Shown piece after piece: positions 35,845-45,172 of a DNA stretch of 64,000 nucleotides (position 1 is its first letter; every line of letters starts with the position of its first letter). The stretch is taken from NCBI RefSeq assembly GCF_014695585.1, contig NZ_JACJON010000026.1, forward strand, positions 16,258-80,257. Direction: 5' to 3'. Position numbers and translations under genes: made by a program. This DNA is from Microcoleus sp. FACHB-831 (lineage in GTDB: Bacteria; Cyanobacteriota; Cyanobacteriia; Cyanobacteriales; FACHB-T130). Below the pieces are notes generated by a model that did no database searches, was not told the origin of the DNA, and saw only the letters and a program-made list of their open reading frames with translations.

Positions 35845-37509
35845 TCACCAAGGGTTGCCAATCATTGTGAATGCAGCCCAGTAATATGGATGCGATAGAT
35901 TCTCTTCTCCCATCCGTGCCAACGTTGACGGCAAAGACACTTTTACTCCAGCGCTGCGTAGCTGTCCCGGCAAAATGCGGACTTGTTTATGAATCATAGC
36001 TAGTTGCGCCAGCCTTAGCGCCTGCGCTTTGATGGGTGCAACCCTCAAGTGCCGATAAAACTCGGTCATCAATGGTAATGTCCCTTCCTCGCTGACATAC
36101 CACAGGCTTCCCAGCGCAGACTTAACACCAGCTTGTATCGCTAATCCGGCAAAACCCAACTCTGCATCTCTATCTCCCACCGCCGTGCGACACGCGCTGA
36201 GTACCAACAGTTCAACTTGTGGGTTATTCCAACCCATATCCCGCAACTGATCGAGACGCAGCTTAGTGTCCCACAACTGGATGTAGGAATTATTCGGCTT
36301 CCCTGGCTTAAATTCACCATGTGTTGCCAGATGAATAATCTGGAAAGGTTGTTGGCTCCGTGCAGATTTGAGGTTATCTAGAGTAAAGGCTTCATTGAGA
36401 AACGATGAACCCCGCCATAGCTGCTGCGTTATTACAGCTAACTCTATCGGTACACCTGGTAAAGGGTTTTGATGAGTAAAACGGTCAGCTCCCATTGCCA
36501 AGACTTGGGTATTCTTGATATCAGCGTAACGGGGATTGGAGAGGCTAACACTGGGCATCAAGGCGACGCTGTAGCGCTGTACCAAAAACCCACGACCATC
36601 GTGGAGAACAGCCACTGGCAGACAGCGCATATCGCTATCCATGAGGAAGACAAGATTTTTTATACCTTGAGCTTGTAACTCAGCTTCCAGCGGTGCTATT
36701 AGCCACTCATAAAGTTGTCTAGCTGGGGGTAAATAGCTGGTTGTAGCAGTTTTGGCTATGTCGGTAATTTCACTGCGTAATTTTGCAACTTCTTTTAGAG
36801 CTAGCGATCGCGTGATGCCATCCAGCTTTATGCTAATCGGTTGCTTGTAAGGGGTCACTAGCAACAGTGTCAGGGTGTCCTGATTTGATGATTTTCTAAA
36901 TTTGACATAGATGAAGGCCGACTTCACACCTGTGGTTGCATCAATTTCGCGAAGAATATCCGTAAGATTTGCTCGGTTTTGAATCGTGCTTTGGCGCGGT
37001 AGTTTTAGATAGTTTTCAAACTCCCTTGTGGAAGTTTCTTCCAGATTGGCTACCTTAGCGTCTGTCGGAGACTGAACTTGTCTAAGACCAACTAAGCCTG
37101 GGAAAACTCTACTGCTTGCTCCTACTTGCTCATAGGTGATTTCGTTGCTGGAACCAAGGGCAAGCCTATTGCGAGGAACTCGCTCGACTACAATTTGTTG
37201 CAATAAAACAGGGTCAATAAATCTGTTTGTAATTGGTGTGAAACCAGGAATGGATTTAAGGTTAGAGTTGCTTGCACCGATTCCTACATTGTTTCCAGCA
37301 GAATTGCCGTTTCGTTGTGGATAGTTTTGAGGAGAGATGTTTGGTTTAACATCTCTCCCCCCCTTTGGCCCCGGCTTAGTGGGTACTGATGTGGTTCCAG
37401 TCCCCTGCTGCGCCGACTGCGGCAAGGCTTTTGTAGCGGAAAAAATTATAACTGCTGAGCTTGCAGCTAGACTTACACAAACAACATATCGAGTTGATAA
37501 AGACAGCAT
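35845..37509 (-). CDS. Secreted CHAT-domain (caspase-like) peptidase
   Basis: An N-terminal signal-type helix (YVVCVSLAASSAVIIFSATK) is followed by a low-complexity Pro/Gly/Asn-rich stretch (to about 85), a middle region with SAFIYVKFRKS typical of CHAT proteins and the C-terminal CHAT domain. The catalytic dyad is His in HLATHGEF and Cys in LVLSACRTAVGD. No tetratricopeptide repeats are present, in contrast to many CHAT proteins. It would be a periplasmic or exported cysteine peptidase. It is divergent from the RNA-end enzyme with 383 bp between. Confidence 0.88.
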   Translation of the reverse strand: MLSLSTRYVVCVSLAASSAVIIFSATKALPQSAQQGTGTTSVPTKPGPKGGRDVKPNISPQNYPQRNGNSAGNNVGIGASNSNLKSIPGFTPITNRFIDPVLLQQIVVERVPRNRLALGSSNEITYEQVGASSRVFPGLVGLRQVQSPTDAKVANLEETSTREFENYLKLPRQSTIQNRANLTDILREIDATTGVKSAFIYVKFRKSSNQDTLTLLLVTPYKQPISIKLDGITRSLALKEVAKLRSEITDIAKTATTSYLPPARQLYEWLIAPLEAELQAQGIKNLVFLMDSDMRCLPVAVLHDGRGFLVQRYSVALMPSVSLSNPRYADIKNTQVLAMGADRFTHQNPLPGVPIELAVITQQLWRGSSFLNEAFTLDNLKSARSQQPFQIIHLATHGEFKPGKPNNSYIQLWDTKLRLDQLRDMGWNNPQVELLVLSACRTAVGDRDAELGFAGLAIQAGVKSALGSLWYVSEEGTLPLMTEFYRHLRVAPIKAQALRLAQLAMIHKQVRILPGQLRSAGVKVSLPSTLARMGEENLSHPYYWAAFTMIGNPW

Positions 37510-37892
37510 ATTCAGAGGTTATTTATAAATGTTTTTTCGATAATGCTAGTCGAATTAATATCAGGCTCATCATGGCAAATTTAACTATATCTTTGCTCGT
37601 CTGGAGCGGATAATCATACGCCAACTGCAATTCAGGATAAAAGCAAGTTATTTATATGGCTTAATTAAGTGAAAATCGCGGCTATTGTAGTTTTTTTCTC
37701 GTTTGTTTGACAAGCCATAAATATTTCCCAAATATCTAGGCGTAAACGAGCGAGATTCTACCTATTTATTTATAAGTCATAAGAACTGGCAGGAGCGCAA
37801 AAATTCCTGTATTATGTATGTAGTATTAAGATAAAGGGCGTGCAGCGTGCGATCGCATGCCTGCCTAGCTTGAGCCGGGAGACGATCGAGGT
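37510..37892. other. Divergent intergenic region, CHAT gene and RNA-end enzyme
   Basis: The stretch is AT-rich and gene-free. Promoters of both divergent genes should lie here, and TAGTATTAAGATAA near 37821 could contain a -10 element for the plus-strand gene. I find no conserved operator. Confidence 0.4.
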
Positions 37893-40800
37893 ATGTCTAA
37901 TCAAAAAATGGCCACCAGCCGCGAGGTTTACAACCGCATCCTATGGGATGCACGGTTAGATCGCCACGCCTTTACAATCGGCTATTTAGAACGCACATCT
38001 GAAGTAAAACTCCGCTCTAAACCGCTAGCGGAATGGGAAGCTAATGGCGACATACCCTGGCATCGCATCCGCTACATAAGCTGTGGAGAGACAATAGTTT
38101 GGGATCGCGATCGCCACTTGGATCTCGTCTCTATAGGACAGCTACCCGCCGCTGCATGGACGGCGCAATTAGGGGAGCAAGATCTTCCGCTTATAGCAAC
38201 GCCATTTTCACCAAAACCAATATACCGATATGGTTCCCAAGGTTGGCAACCGAGCGACGAGCTACCTGAGTCTGTTCCATCGAGTGCTTTGACCATCGTT
38301 AGTTTTAACGTGCTGTGCGATACATACGAGCAGGAACGCATCCAGACAGAAAAGCGGATTCCAGCGATCGCCAGCCATCTACGCAACTGCGATGCGGATA
38401 TCATAGCGCTACAGGAAGTGACGCGATCGCTGCTAGATAACCTTTTAGAACTCGATTGGGTGCGCGGCTACTTCATCTCGGAACCGCCAGAAGCCTCAAC
38501 GCTGGAACGCTATGGCCTTTTGATCCTGTCGCGGCTGCCGTTTACCCTAGTCGAGCATCGGTACTCGGCGCACAAGCAGGTATTAGTGGGAACGTGGCAG
38601 ATAAACGAGCGATCGCTGCATGTAGCTGTAGTACATTTAACAAGCAATCGCGGCCACAACGCAATGGAAAAACGGGCGGTTCAACTAAACTTGTTGCTCG
38701 ATTACCTAAAAACGCAGCCGGGAGATTGCGCGATCGCCGGAGACTTCAACACCAGAGGCGACGAACAACAAGATCTGTTAACTAAAAGCGGCTTTGTTGA
38801 TGTCTGGAAAGAATTGCATCCTCTTGAAGAAGGTTATACTTTTGACCCTCACCGCAACACGCTAGCAGCAATAATGACCATAAGTAACGAGGCGGCGCGG
38901 TTCGATCGCATCCTGCTACGCGCCGCAGATGGGCGCTGGCTACCGCGTTCTATGGAAATATTCGCCTGCGAACCCATACCGGAGGCTGAAGGAACCCTCT
39001 ATGCCTCGGATCATTTTGGCGTGCGTGCGGTTCTAGAATGCTCTATGCAGACAACCGCCTCTTTGCGTGCGGTGCGCCCTGTATATCAGAGCGCTGTCGT
39101 AGTAATTCCACCTGCTGAAGTTTGGTCAGCAATTCAGGCAATTCGCCGCCGTTACGATCGCCAGATCGACCGTTGGATGCCTCACATCACATTGATTTAT
39201 GGCTTTGTTCCAGAGGAGTATTTTGAGGAAGCAGCGCAAGCGATCGCGCGATCGCTTGCTGTTGTTGAGCCTTTTGAGATAACCCTTTCAGGCTTCGACA
39301 CCTTCGAGCATCGCTCTAGCAGCACCGCTTGGTTGCGACCTGTTACCCAGCCAGAACGAGCCTTACATCAGTTGCAAGCAGTCTTACAGCAGCTATTTCC
39401 GCAGTGCGACGAGCAAAGCAAGAAATCGCCTGCGGGTTTTACGCCGCATCTGAGCGTGGGACAGTTCAAGAGCGTACAAGAAGCGATCGCGCAGCTTCCT
39501 TCCTGGCATCCAATAAGCTTTCCTGTAGAATCTGTTGCTCTAATTAGTCGTCGCGGCGATGAACCTTTCGAGGTTAGATATCTCGTACCCTTGGGGAAGG
39601 AAATTAAAGACACCGCCCTCATTGCTGGAACAGGCGAATCTTTTACGCAAAATCCAAAATTGAATAGCCTGATACAGCTAGTTAGCAACCTTGAGCCAGA
39701 ATTAAGCCAAGCACAGCGAGAACATCGCGAAACAATTCTGTCTCTCGTGGCGCAAGCAATAGCGGAGTGTTTGGGTTATCAGCCATCGCTGCATCTCGTG
39801 GGTTCGGCGCGTCTGGGCGTGCAAAGTCCGCAAAGCGATTTGGATGTTGTTTGTCTGATTCCTACTTATATGTCGGGCGAGCAGTTTTTATTAAGCGTGC
39901 GGGAGAGATTGTCAGGGTTGTGCGATCGCTCGCAGGTGGTTAAAGATGCAAGGATGCCAGCGTTGAGGATGCAGATAGAAGGCGTGTCTGTCGATTTGCT
40001 TTATGCTTGCACTCCTAACGATTTCCAACTGGAAAATCCAAAATCTAAGATCCAAAATCGTGTAAATGATTTCGATCCGCTTAGTTGGAAAGCACTTGTG
40101 GGTTGTTTGGAAGCTGACGCGATCGCTGATACTGTAATTCCTCGCATCCCGTTAGATTCTTTCCGCGTGCTGTTGCGTGCTACCCGTGCGTGGGCAAAAG
40201 CACGCCAAATACACGGCAATGCGTGGGGTTTTGTCGGCAACTTTTCCATCGCCTTGCTGACTGCTTGGAGCTGTGCAAATTATCCACAAAATGTTGAGGA
40301 TGCAGGAATTGAAAGGCTGCTACAACATTTTTTCCAGGCGCTAGCCGAACACGATTGGAGCTATCCCATCGCGCTGACTGAAGCTGGCAGACATTACAAC
40401 GTGCGCCTTCCCCGCGACTGGATGCCTATAGTTACTTCAATTGAGCCATGTCAAAACAGTGCGCGAAATGTGTCGCGTTCGACAGCAGAGATTTTGCGCC
40501 GTGAATTCGTTCGCGGTGCGGAGATTGTAGAGCGGGCTTTAGCTGGCGAAATCGGTTGGGAAATGCTGTTTGAGTCAGCAGATCTCAAGGCGCAATCAAG
40601 CCTGTTTTTAGTGCTGAGTGCGACAATTGAAGACAGCGATCGCTCTTTATCCGCCTGCGGTTGGCTGGAAGGACGCATAATTGGATTGGCCATTAATTTG
40701 GAACAGCAAATTGATGTTTGCGTAAGACCTTGGCCGGGAATAAGGAAGGATCAAAATAAAATTAGCGCGATACTGGGTTTGGAGCTTCCTAAAGATTGCG

Positions 40801-40961
40801 ATCGCGTTTCATGGCTCGAAGCCAATGGCGCTGTAATACAACTTCTTGCCCAAAACTTTGTAAGTCAGTTCAACAATTCCTTTGCCGATTCTAATAGCAT
40901 TGCTTTGGTTAGCCTGCTGTGCGATCGCCAAGATTTTGGCCAACTTTACCCCAATTTATGA
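37893..40961 (+). CDS. Four-domain RNA-end processing protein (MJ1316-EEP-2H-nucleotidyltransferase)
   Basis: The 1022-residue protein joins four recognisable domains. Residues 10-82: MJ1316/DUF504 (NRILWDARLDRHAFTIGYLE, ISCGETIVWDR), a predicted RNA cyclic-end recognition domain. Residues 132-385: EEP nuclease/phosphatase with Asn139, Glu175 (ALQEV), His248, Asp284-Asn286 (GDFN) and Asp373-His374 (SDH). Residues 395-568: 2H phosphoesterase with HIT at 431-433 and HLS at 519-521. Residues 600-900: poly(A)-polymerase-like nucleotidyltransferase with GSAR at 637-640 and Asp649, Asp651 and Asp701. All catalytic residues are intact. The set fits repair or modification of RNA ends (removing 2',3'-cyclic phosphates, then adding nucleotides), which is inference from domain families. 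A heptamer repeat is captured at residues 714-723. GTCTAATC follows the ATG at 37893. Confidence 0.85.
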   Translation: MSNQKMATSREVYNRILWDARLDRHAFTIGYLERTSEVKLRSKPLAEWEANGDIPWHRIRYISCGETIVWDRDRHLDLVSIGQLPAAAWTAQLGEQDLPLIATPFSPKPIYRYGSQGWQPSDELPESVPSSALTIVSFNVLCDTYEQERIQTEKRIPAIASHLRNCDADIIALQEVTRSLLDNLLELDWVRGYFISEPPEASTLERYGLLILSRLPFTLVEHRYSAHKQVLVGTWQINERSLHVAVVHLTSNRGHNAMEKRAVQLNLLLDYLKTQPGDCAIAGDFNTRGDEQQDLLTKSGFVDVWKELHPLEEGYTFDPHRNTLAAIMTISNEAARFDRILLRAADGRWLPRSMEIFACEPIPEAEGTLYASDHFGVRAVLECSMQTTASLRAVRPVYQSAVVVIPPAEVWSAIQAIRRRYDRQIDRWMPHITLIYGFVPEEYFEEAAQAIARSLAVVEPFEITLSGFDTFEHRSSSTAWLRPVTQPERALHQLQAVLQQLFPQCDEQSKKSPAGFTPHLSVGQFKSVQEAIAQLPSWHPISFPVESVALISRRGDEPFEVRYLVPLGKEIKDTALIAGTGESFTQNPKLNSLIQLVSNLEPELSQAQREHRETILSLVAQAIAECLGYQPSLHLVGSARLGVQSPQSDLDVVCLIPTYMSGEQFLLSVRERLSGLCDRSQVVKDARMPALRMQIEGVSVDLLYACTPNDFQLENPKSKIQNRVNDFDPLSWKALVGCLEADAIADTVIPRIPLDSFRVLLRATRAWAKARQIHGNAWGFVGNFSIALLTAWSCANYPQNVEDAGIERLLQHFFQALAEHDWSYPIALTEAGRHYNVRLPRDWMPIVTSIEPCQNSARNVSRSTAEILRREFVRGAEIVERALAGEIGWEMLFESADLKAQSSLFLVLSATIEDSDRSLSACGWLEGRIIGLAINLEQQIDVCVRPWPGIRKDQNKISAILGLELPKDCDRVSWLEANGAVIQLLAQNFVSQFNNSFADSNSIALVSLLCDRQDFGQLYPNL
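40032..40062. repeat. AAAATCC-type heptamers captured in the RNA-end enzyme gene
   Basis: AAAATCC, AAAATCT, AAGATCC and AAAATCG in tandem encode the ENPKSKIQNR insert between the third catalytic Asp strand and the following helical region of the nucleotidyltransferase. Identical peptide NPKSKIQNRV occurs in the giant histidine kinase. Confidence 0.85.
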
Positions 40962-41066
40962 CTAACTCCGGAGGATTTTTATAGGTATTGATTTTAAAGA
41001 GCAATCCTGAGCGGGCGTTACCTTTTAAGTGTTGATTAACTGTTATTCAGTTCTGGCAACCAAAAG

Positions 41067-41603
41067 TTATTGGTGACTAATTACATCAATGGCTGTCTTG
41101 AGCCAATCAATATAAGTTTGTTCTCTTCGGATTGCTAACTCCAGTACCAGCCTTTGCATCATTTGTTCGCGATTAGCAGCGCGATCGCCCAACATTGGTA
41201 ATTCAACATTTTCACACTCAGCCAACTTTTCCTTACGTGCTGCTAACTGCTGTTCTAACAATTGAATAATCGCTTCATCAGGTAATTGCGCCGCAAAATG
41301 CAACTGAACGAGCAAAGGATCTCTCACTGTTGGCAAGGTTTGAGGACATTGAAGCCAGCGGATTAATTCGCCTTTCCCCCCTTCAGTTATGCTGTAGACC
41401 TTGCGGTTGGGGCGATCGCGCTGAATCTCAAGGGTACAGCTAATCCAACCTTGCTCAACCAATTTATCGAGGGTTCTATAAATTTGTGCTTGGTCTGCGG
41501 GCCATAAATGAGCGACGCAGCCATCGAAGCAGCTTATTTTAAGGTCGTAGCCCGTCCTCTGTTCTTGCTGAAGTAGACCCAAAATTGCGTGTGCTAGAGA
41601 CAT
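41067..41603 (-). CDS. PadR-family transcriptional regulator
   Basis: The N-terminal winged helix is typical: MSLAHAILGLLQQEQRTGYD, QIYRTLDKLVEQGWIS and KVYSITEGGKGELIRWL. The C-terminal half is the helical dimerisation domain (AARKEKLAECENVELPML). ATG at 41603 matches family starts; the frame is open 27 codons upstream to 41684. It is divergent from the pirin gene and a perfect palindrome lies between them, so it probably controls that operon and itself. Confidence 0.9.
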   Translation of the reverse strand: MSLAHAILGLLQQEQRTGYDLKISCFDGCVAHLWPADQAQIYRTLDKLVEQGWISCTLEIQRDRPNRKVYSITEGGKGELIRWLQCPQTLPTVRDPLLVQLHFAAQLPDEAIIQLLEQQLAARKEKLAECENVELPMLGDRAANREQMMQRLVLELAIRREQTYIDWLKTAIDVISHQ

Positions 41604-41668
41604 AGACGGTTTCCCGATAATCCCAGTAGCGGAAGCCCTACTGTTATTCCTTATATAGTCTAATGCTA

Positions 41669-41688
41669 TTATATGATTAATCATATAA
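41669..41688. promoter_or_regulatory. Perfect 20-bp palindrome, probable PadR operator
   Basis: TTATATGATTAATCATATAA is its own reverse complement. It is 66 bp upstream of the padR ATG and 170 bp upstream of the pirin ATG, within the divergent promoter region. PadR dimers bind such AT-rich dyads; the assignment is by position and symmetry. Confidence 0.65.
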
Positions 41689-41858
41689 AAGAGCTGTCAA
41701 ATAAAATAGTGTTAACTAAGACATACCTGGATAGAGAAGGCGATCGCTGATTCTTGAGTTGAACTGATACTTCTCGGATAGGCAAACCTAACCGCCCAGT
41801 CTTCCTCCACCAGTAGAGAAGAGAGGACGGAAAACTATAGACACCAAGGAGGAAATGA

Positions 41859-42752
41859 ATGCTCGCTCAAATACAAACAATGCGAACTGTCGCGGGAATC
41901 ATTAATAGCGTGCAAACAATGGAAGGTGAAGGCATGCTTGTGCGCCGCGCTTTCCCCAAAAGCACCTTTTCCCACTTTGACCCCTTCCTCCTCCTTGATG
42001 AATTAGGCCCTGTTGATGTTGCGCCAGGTCAAGGAAAGGGAGCGCCGGATCATCCCCACCGAGGCTTTGAGACTGTCAGCTATGTACTTGAAGGGCGTTT
42101 GGAACACAAAGATTCACAAGGACACGCAGGCAATCTCGGCCCCGGTGACGTGCAGTGGATGACTGCGGGAGCAGGGGTAGTCCACTCGGAAATGCCAGAA
42201 CGAGAATTTGCTCGCCTCGGCGGACGGCTTCACGGACTGCAACTTTGGGTTAACTTGCCTCGCCGCGACAAGATGATCGAGCCTCGCTATCAGGAAATTC
42301 CTGCCGAGCGAATTCCCACTGCTCAGAGCGATGATGGTTTGGTGAGGGTGAAAGTGATTGCCGGAGAAGCGTTGGGAACTAAAGCAGCGATCGCAACTAG
42401 AACTCCGATTATGTACCTGCATTTCACGCTTCAACCGGGTGCAAGTGTCATTCAGCCTGTGCCAAAAGAATACAACGCTTTTATTTATGTGCTGGATGGA
42501 GAAGGCTTGTTTGGTGCAGACAAGGAGCGTGCGGGAGATGGACAAATGGTGCTGTTTGCACAAGATGGCGAGGAAGTAGCGATCGCAAATCCAGCGGATG
42601 CGAAATTACCTTTGGATGTATTGCTCATCGCTGGCGTACCGCTAGACGAACCAGTTGTTCGCTACGGCCCATTTGTGATGAATACAGAAGCAGAAATCGT
42701 TAAAGCGATTGAAGATTATCGTAACGGGAGGATGGGTTCCATTGACTTCTAA
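41859..42752 (+). CDS. Pirin family protein
   Basis: This bicupin has the pirin signature: FDPFLLLDELGPVDV, HPHRGFETVSYVLEG and HKDSQGHAGNLGPGDVQWMT with metal-binding His residues, then the segment HSEMPEREFARLGGRLHGLQ. Pirins often have quercetinase-like activity or act as redox cofactors. AGGAGG precedes ATG 41859. Followed by an overlapping small gene; divergent from padR. Confidence 0.92.
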   Translation: MLAQIQTMRTVAGIINSVQTMEGEGMLVRRAFPKSTFSHFDPFLLLDELGPVDVAPGQGKGAPDHPHRGFETVSYVLEGRLEHKDSQGHAGNLGPGDVQWMTAGAGVVHSEMPEREFARLGGRLHGLQLWVNLPRRDKMIEPRYQEIPAERIPTAQSDDGLVRVKVIAGEALGTKAAIATRTPIMYLHFTLQPGASVIQPVPKEYNAFIYVLDGEGLFGADKERAGDGQMVLFAQDGEEVAIANPADAKLPLDVLLIAGVPLDEPVVRYGPFVMNTEAEIVKAIEDYRNGRMGSIDF

Positions 42753-43155
42753 CATACTTTTACAAAGAATACGTCAACATCAAAATCTGCGCGATTTGAG
42801 AAATAAATTGCTGCACCTCCACCGGATGTTGCTTGACACAGAACGCATTACTTACGAACAAGTACGCGGACGAGTAACAAACGCACAACTACTTCAACTC
42901 GTCATCGATCACGAACAATTTGCTTGGCTGCATCGCCTTTCTGAGCTTATCGTGCAGATTGATGAAATGCTCCAAGGGGATGAACCCATATCGACTGAAG
43001 ATGTCGAGAGTCTGATTGCTTATACCTGCACGCTGCTAACTCCATCAGAGACAGGCGATGTGTTTGCAAGAAAATACTACAACGCTCTCCAAAGCGAACC
43101 AGGCGCTGTGATGGCACATGCAGAGGTGTCAGAGGTTCTTGCATCCATTAAATAA
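42742..43155 (+). CDS. Hypothetical protein coupled to pirin, 137 aa
   Basis: No known domain. The protein is mainly helical and acidic-basic mixed, with LRDLRNKLLHLHRMLLD and LVIDHEQFAWLHRLSELIVQ as clear helices. TTG at 42742 is chosen: GGGAGG lies 10 bases upstream and the start overlaps the pirin stop, implying translational coupling. An earlier in-frame start at 42709 is less likely. Role in the pirin operon unknown. Confidence 0.65.
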   Translation: MTSNILLQRIRQHQNLRDLRNKLLHLHRMLLDTERITYEQVRGRVTNAQLLQLVIDHEQFAWLHRLSELIVQIDEMLQGDEPISTEDVESLIAYTCTLLTPSETGDVFARKYYNALQSEPGAVMAHAEVSEVLASIK

Positions 43156-43171
43156 GACGCAGCGAAGGACA

Positions 43172-43208
43172 AGCACCGCGAGTTTATCCCGCGGTGCTTC
43201 TTCTTTTC
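43172..43208 (+). terminator. Rho-independent terminator of the pirin operon
   Basis: AGCACCGCG and CGCGGTGCT form a 9-bp stem around AGTTTATCC, followed by a pyrimidine run TCTTCTTTTC. It lies 17 bases after the stop. The remaining 470 bp to the next gene are AT-rich and without a gene. Confidence 0.75.
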
Positions 43209-43682
43209 TAGAAAAAGGCCTTAGAACGCTATGTCGGAAAATTGCGCGATCGCCATACAGCCTTCGATATTACTTCCTCGCAGGCGTTGGGCTTCGTCTA
43301 AATCCTAGCGGAAAATCCCCAACGCTGAATCGCTGTTTCAGCAATCAAGCGCTCCGCATTTAATCCAACAAAACTTAATTAAGTTACATTAAAAATATGA
43401 GTAAGTAGTTGTAGCTACATTTGCGCTTATTTATTTCATTTTAATGTTTTCTGTTATAAAACAGCTAAGTAAGCTGCTTTGATTGAATTTAACTTTTATC
43501 CTGTAACCATTGCATAAACTAAGTTTAACCTAAAATTAACGTAAAATTTTTTTAGTATAAATTATCTCCAATAATTTTGTACTTTTTAAGTAAATAAACG
43601 GCGAGTATGTCTAAAGGTACAGATAATTTATTAAAGAAAGGTTTATAGTTGTTAACAAGAGACAAAAAACTAGGTAAAACAC

Positions 43683-44087
43683 TTGGCTAATATCGTTGAT
43701 ACCGCCGTTCAGGCTGGTTCGTTTAATACCCTAGTTGCTGCTGTCAAAGCTGCTGGTTTGGTAGATACACTACAAGGCGCTGGTCCCTTCACTGTGTTTG
43801 CGCCTACTGATGAAGCTTTCGCTAAACTTCCCGCAGGTACCGTAGACGGGTTGCTTAAGGATCTTCCAAAGCTGAAGCAAATCCTGACCTATCATGTCGT
43901 TTCCGGCAAAGTGATGGCGTCTGACGTAGTTAAGCTGAAGTCAGCTACTACAGTTCAAGGTTCAGATGTAAAAATTGACGCTTCCAATGGTGGCGTTAAG
44001 GTGAATGATTCTAAAGTTTCAACAGCCGATGTTGCTGCTGATAACGGCGTCATTCACATCATCGACACAGTGTTGATTCCTGCGTAA
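43683..44087 (+). CDS. Fasciclin-domain protein
   Basis: One FAS1 domain covers the whole 134 residues: [37 protein letters not shown] and [10 protein letters not shown], ending in [14 protein letters not shown]. There is no signal peptide, typical of the short cyanobacterial members. TTG at 43683 aligns with family N-termini and no ATG is available. Probably adhesion- or stress-related; a hairpin terminator follows. Confidence 0.9.
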   Translation: MANIVDTAVQAGSFNTLVAAVKAAGLVDTLQGAGPFTVFAPTDEAFAKLPAGTVDGLLKDLPKLKQILTYHVVSGKVMASDVVKLKSATTVQGSDVKIDASNGGVKVNDSKVSTADVAADNGVIHIIDTVLIPA

Positions 44088-44115
44088 CCAACGCGAGAAA
44101 TAGTTAATACTAAGT

Positions 44116-44149
44116 GTGGGGAAGCGATTATTTATAATCGCTTCCCCAC
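44116..44149 (+). terminator. Long perfect hairpin after the fasciclin gene
   Basis: GTGGGGAAGCGATTA and its exact complement enclose only TTTA, a 15-bp stem 28 bases after the stop. The T-run afterwards is weak (AACTATTT), but stem strength makes it a likely terminator. Confidence 0.75.
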
Positions 44150-44250
44150 AACTATTTGAAGGTGTTTATATTAGGGAACGCTGCGAGTACGCTTCTCAAG
44201 CAATATTATAAGTAATCAGTTAAAATAAGTTTGCGCGATCGCTCTTTATC

Positions 44251-45075
44251 CTAAACCCATTGGATAGGATCTAGTTGATAATAATATTGTAATTGCTCGT
44301 AAAGCGAGCGATGCTGCTTCAGCAATTGGTGCGGTTTTTCAAAGAAAGTCTCAGTCGCTACCGCAAAAAATTCTGCGGGATTCGTTGCACCATAGCTGTC
44401 CATTACTGTATTTCTACCCCGTTGAATATCATTGCAGAGGATTTGATATTCTTCTGTCATTACTTTCGCCCAAATTGCATAGTCTGACTTTTGCGGCAAA
44501 ATAGGAACGCCCTCAGCTTTACCATCCTCTTGATCCAACTGGTGAGCAAATTCATGCAGCACAACGTTATGGCCATCTTTCCAGTTGCGAGTGTCTTGTT
44601 TCACCTGTTCCCAAGATAGTATTAATTGGTCAGCTGTCCACGATTCTCCCAATCTCGCTACACGTCTTTCTTCAACAACATAATTCCCCGTATAAGTTGT
44701 TTCGTTAACAAGATACGCACTCGGATAAACTAGGATGGAGCGAAGTCTAGGGAAGTAGGTTTCTCGCCCATTAAGCAGGAGCAAACAAGCGCCAGCAGCA
44801 ATAGTCAGCTTCATTTCCTCTGTCACCTGCAAGCCTTGGCAACCGATAAATTGTTTTTCCGCTAGGAAAACTTGAATGTGTCCCTGAAGTCGTCTTATTT
44901 CAGCGGGAGCAAGACAGAGATAAATGGGGATGTTATTTTCGATAATGGCATCCCAAAGCGGTGGAAAAGGACGACGCTTTAGGCGGTTACGCTTCTGTTT
45001 AATTAGAAGGGGATTGAGTAAAATATAAGCAATAATTAGTCCAATAGTCAGCAAAAAAATAAATGTTTGGAACAT
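44251..45075 (-). CDS. MtfA-like zinc peptidase (M90)
   Basis: An N-terminal helix (FIFLLTIGLIIAYILL) anchors a zinc metallopeptidase with VVLHEFAHQLDQEDG (HEXXH) and the distant Glu in NPAEFFAVATETFFEKP. ATAAGACLLLL-like TIAAGACLLLLNG is also family typical. In E. coli the relative MtfA is involved in glucose-phosphotransferase control via Mlc; that system is not seen here. ATG at 45075. Confidence 0.88.
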   Translation of the reverse strand: MFQTFIFLLTIGLIIAYILLNPLLIKQKRNRLKRRPFPPLWDAIIENNIPIYLCLAPAEIRRLQGHIQVFLAEKQFIGCQGLQVTEEMKLTIAAGACLLLLNGRETYFPRLRSILVYPSAYLVNETTYTGNYVVEERRVARLGESWTADQLILSWEQVKQDTRNWKDGHNVVLHEFAHQLDQEDGKAEGVPILPQKSDYAIWAKVMTEEYQILCNDIQRGRNTVMDSYGATNPAEFFAVATETFFEKPHQLLKQHRSLYEQLQYYYQLDPIQWV

Positions 45076-45172
45076 TGTACGAGCTGGGTTTCATGCTGTA
45101 TAATTTAATAATAGCTATTTTAAAATTAAAACTGTAGGTTGGGTTAAGCGATCGCGCAACCCAACAAATCCA

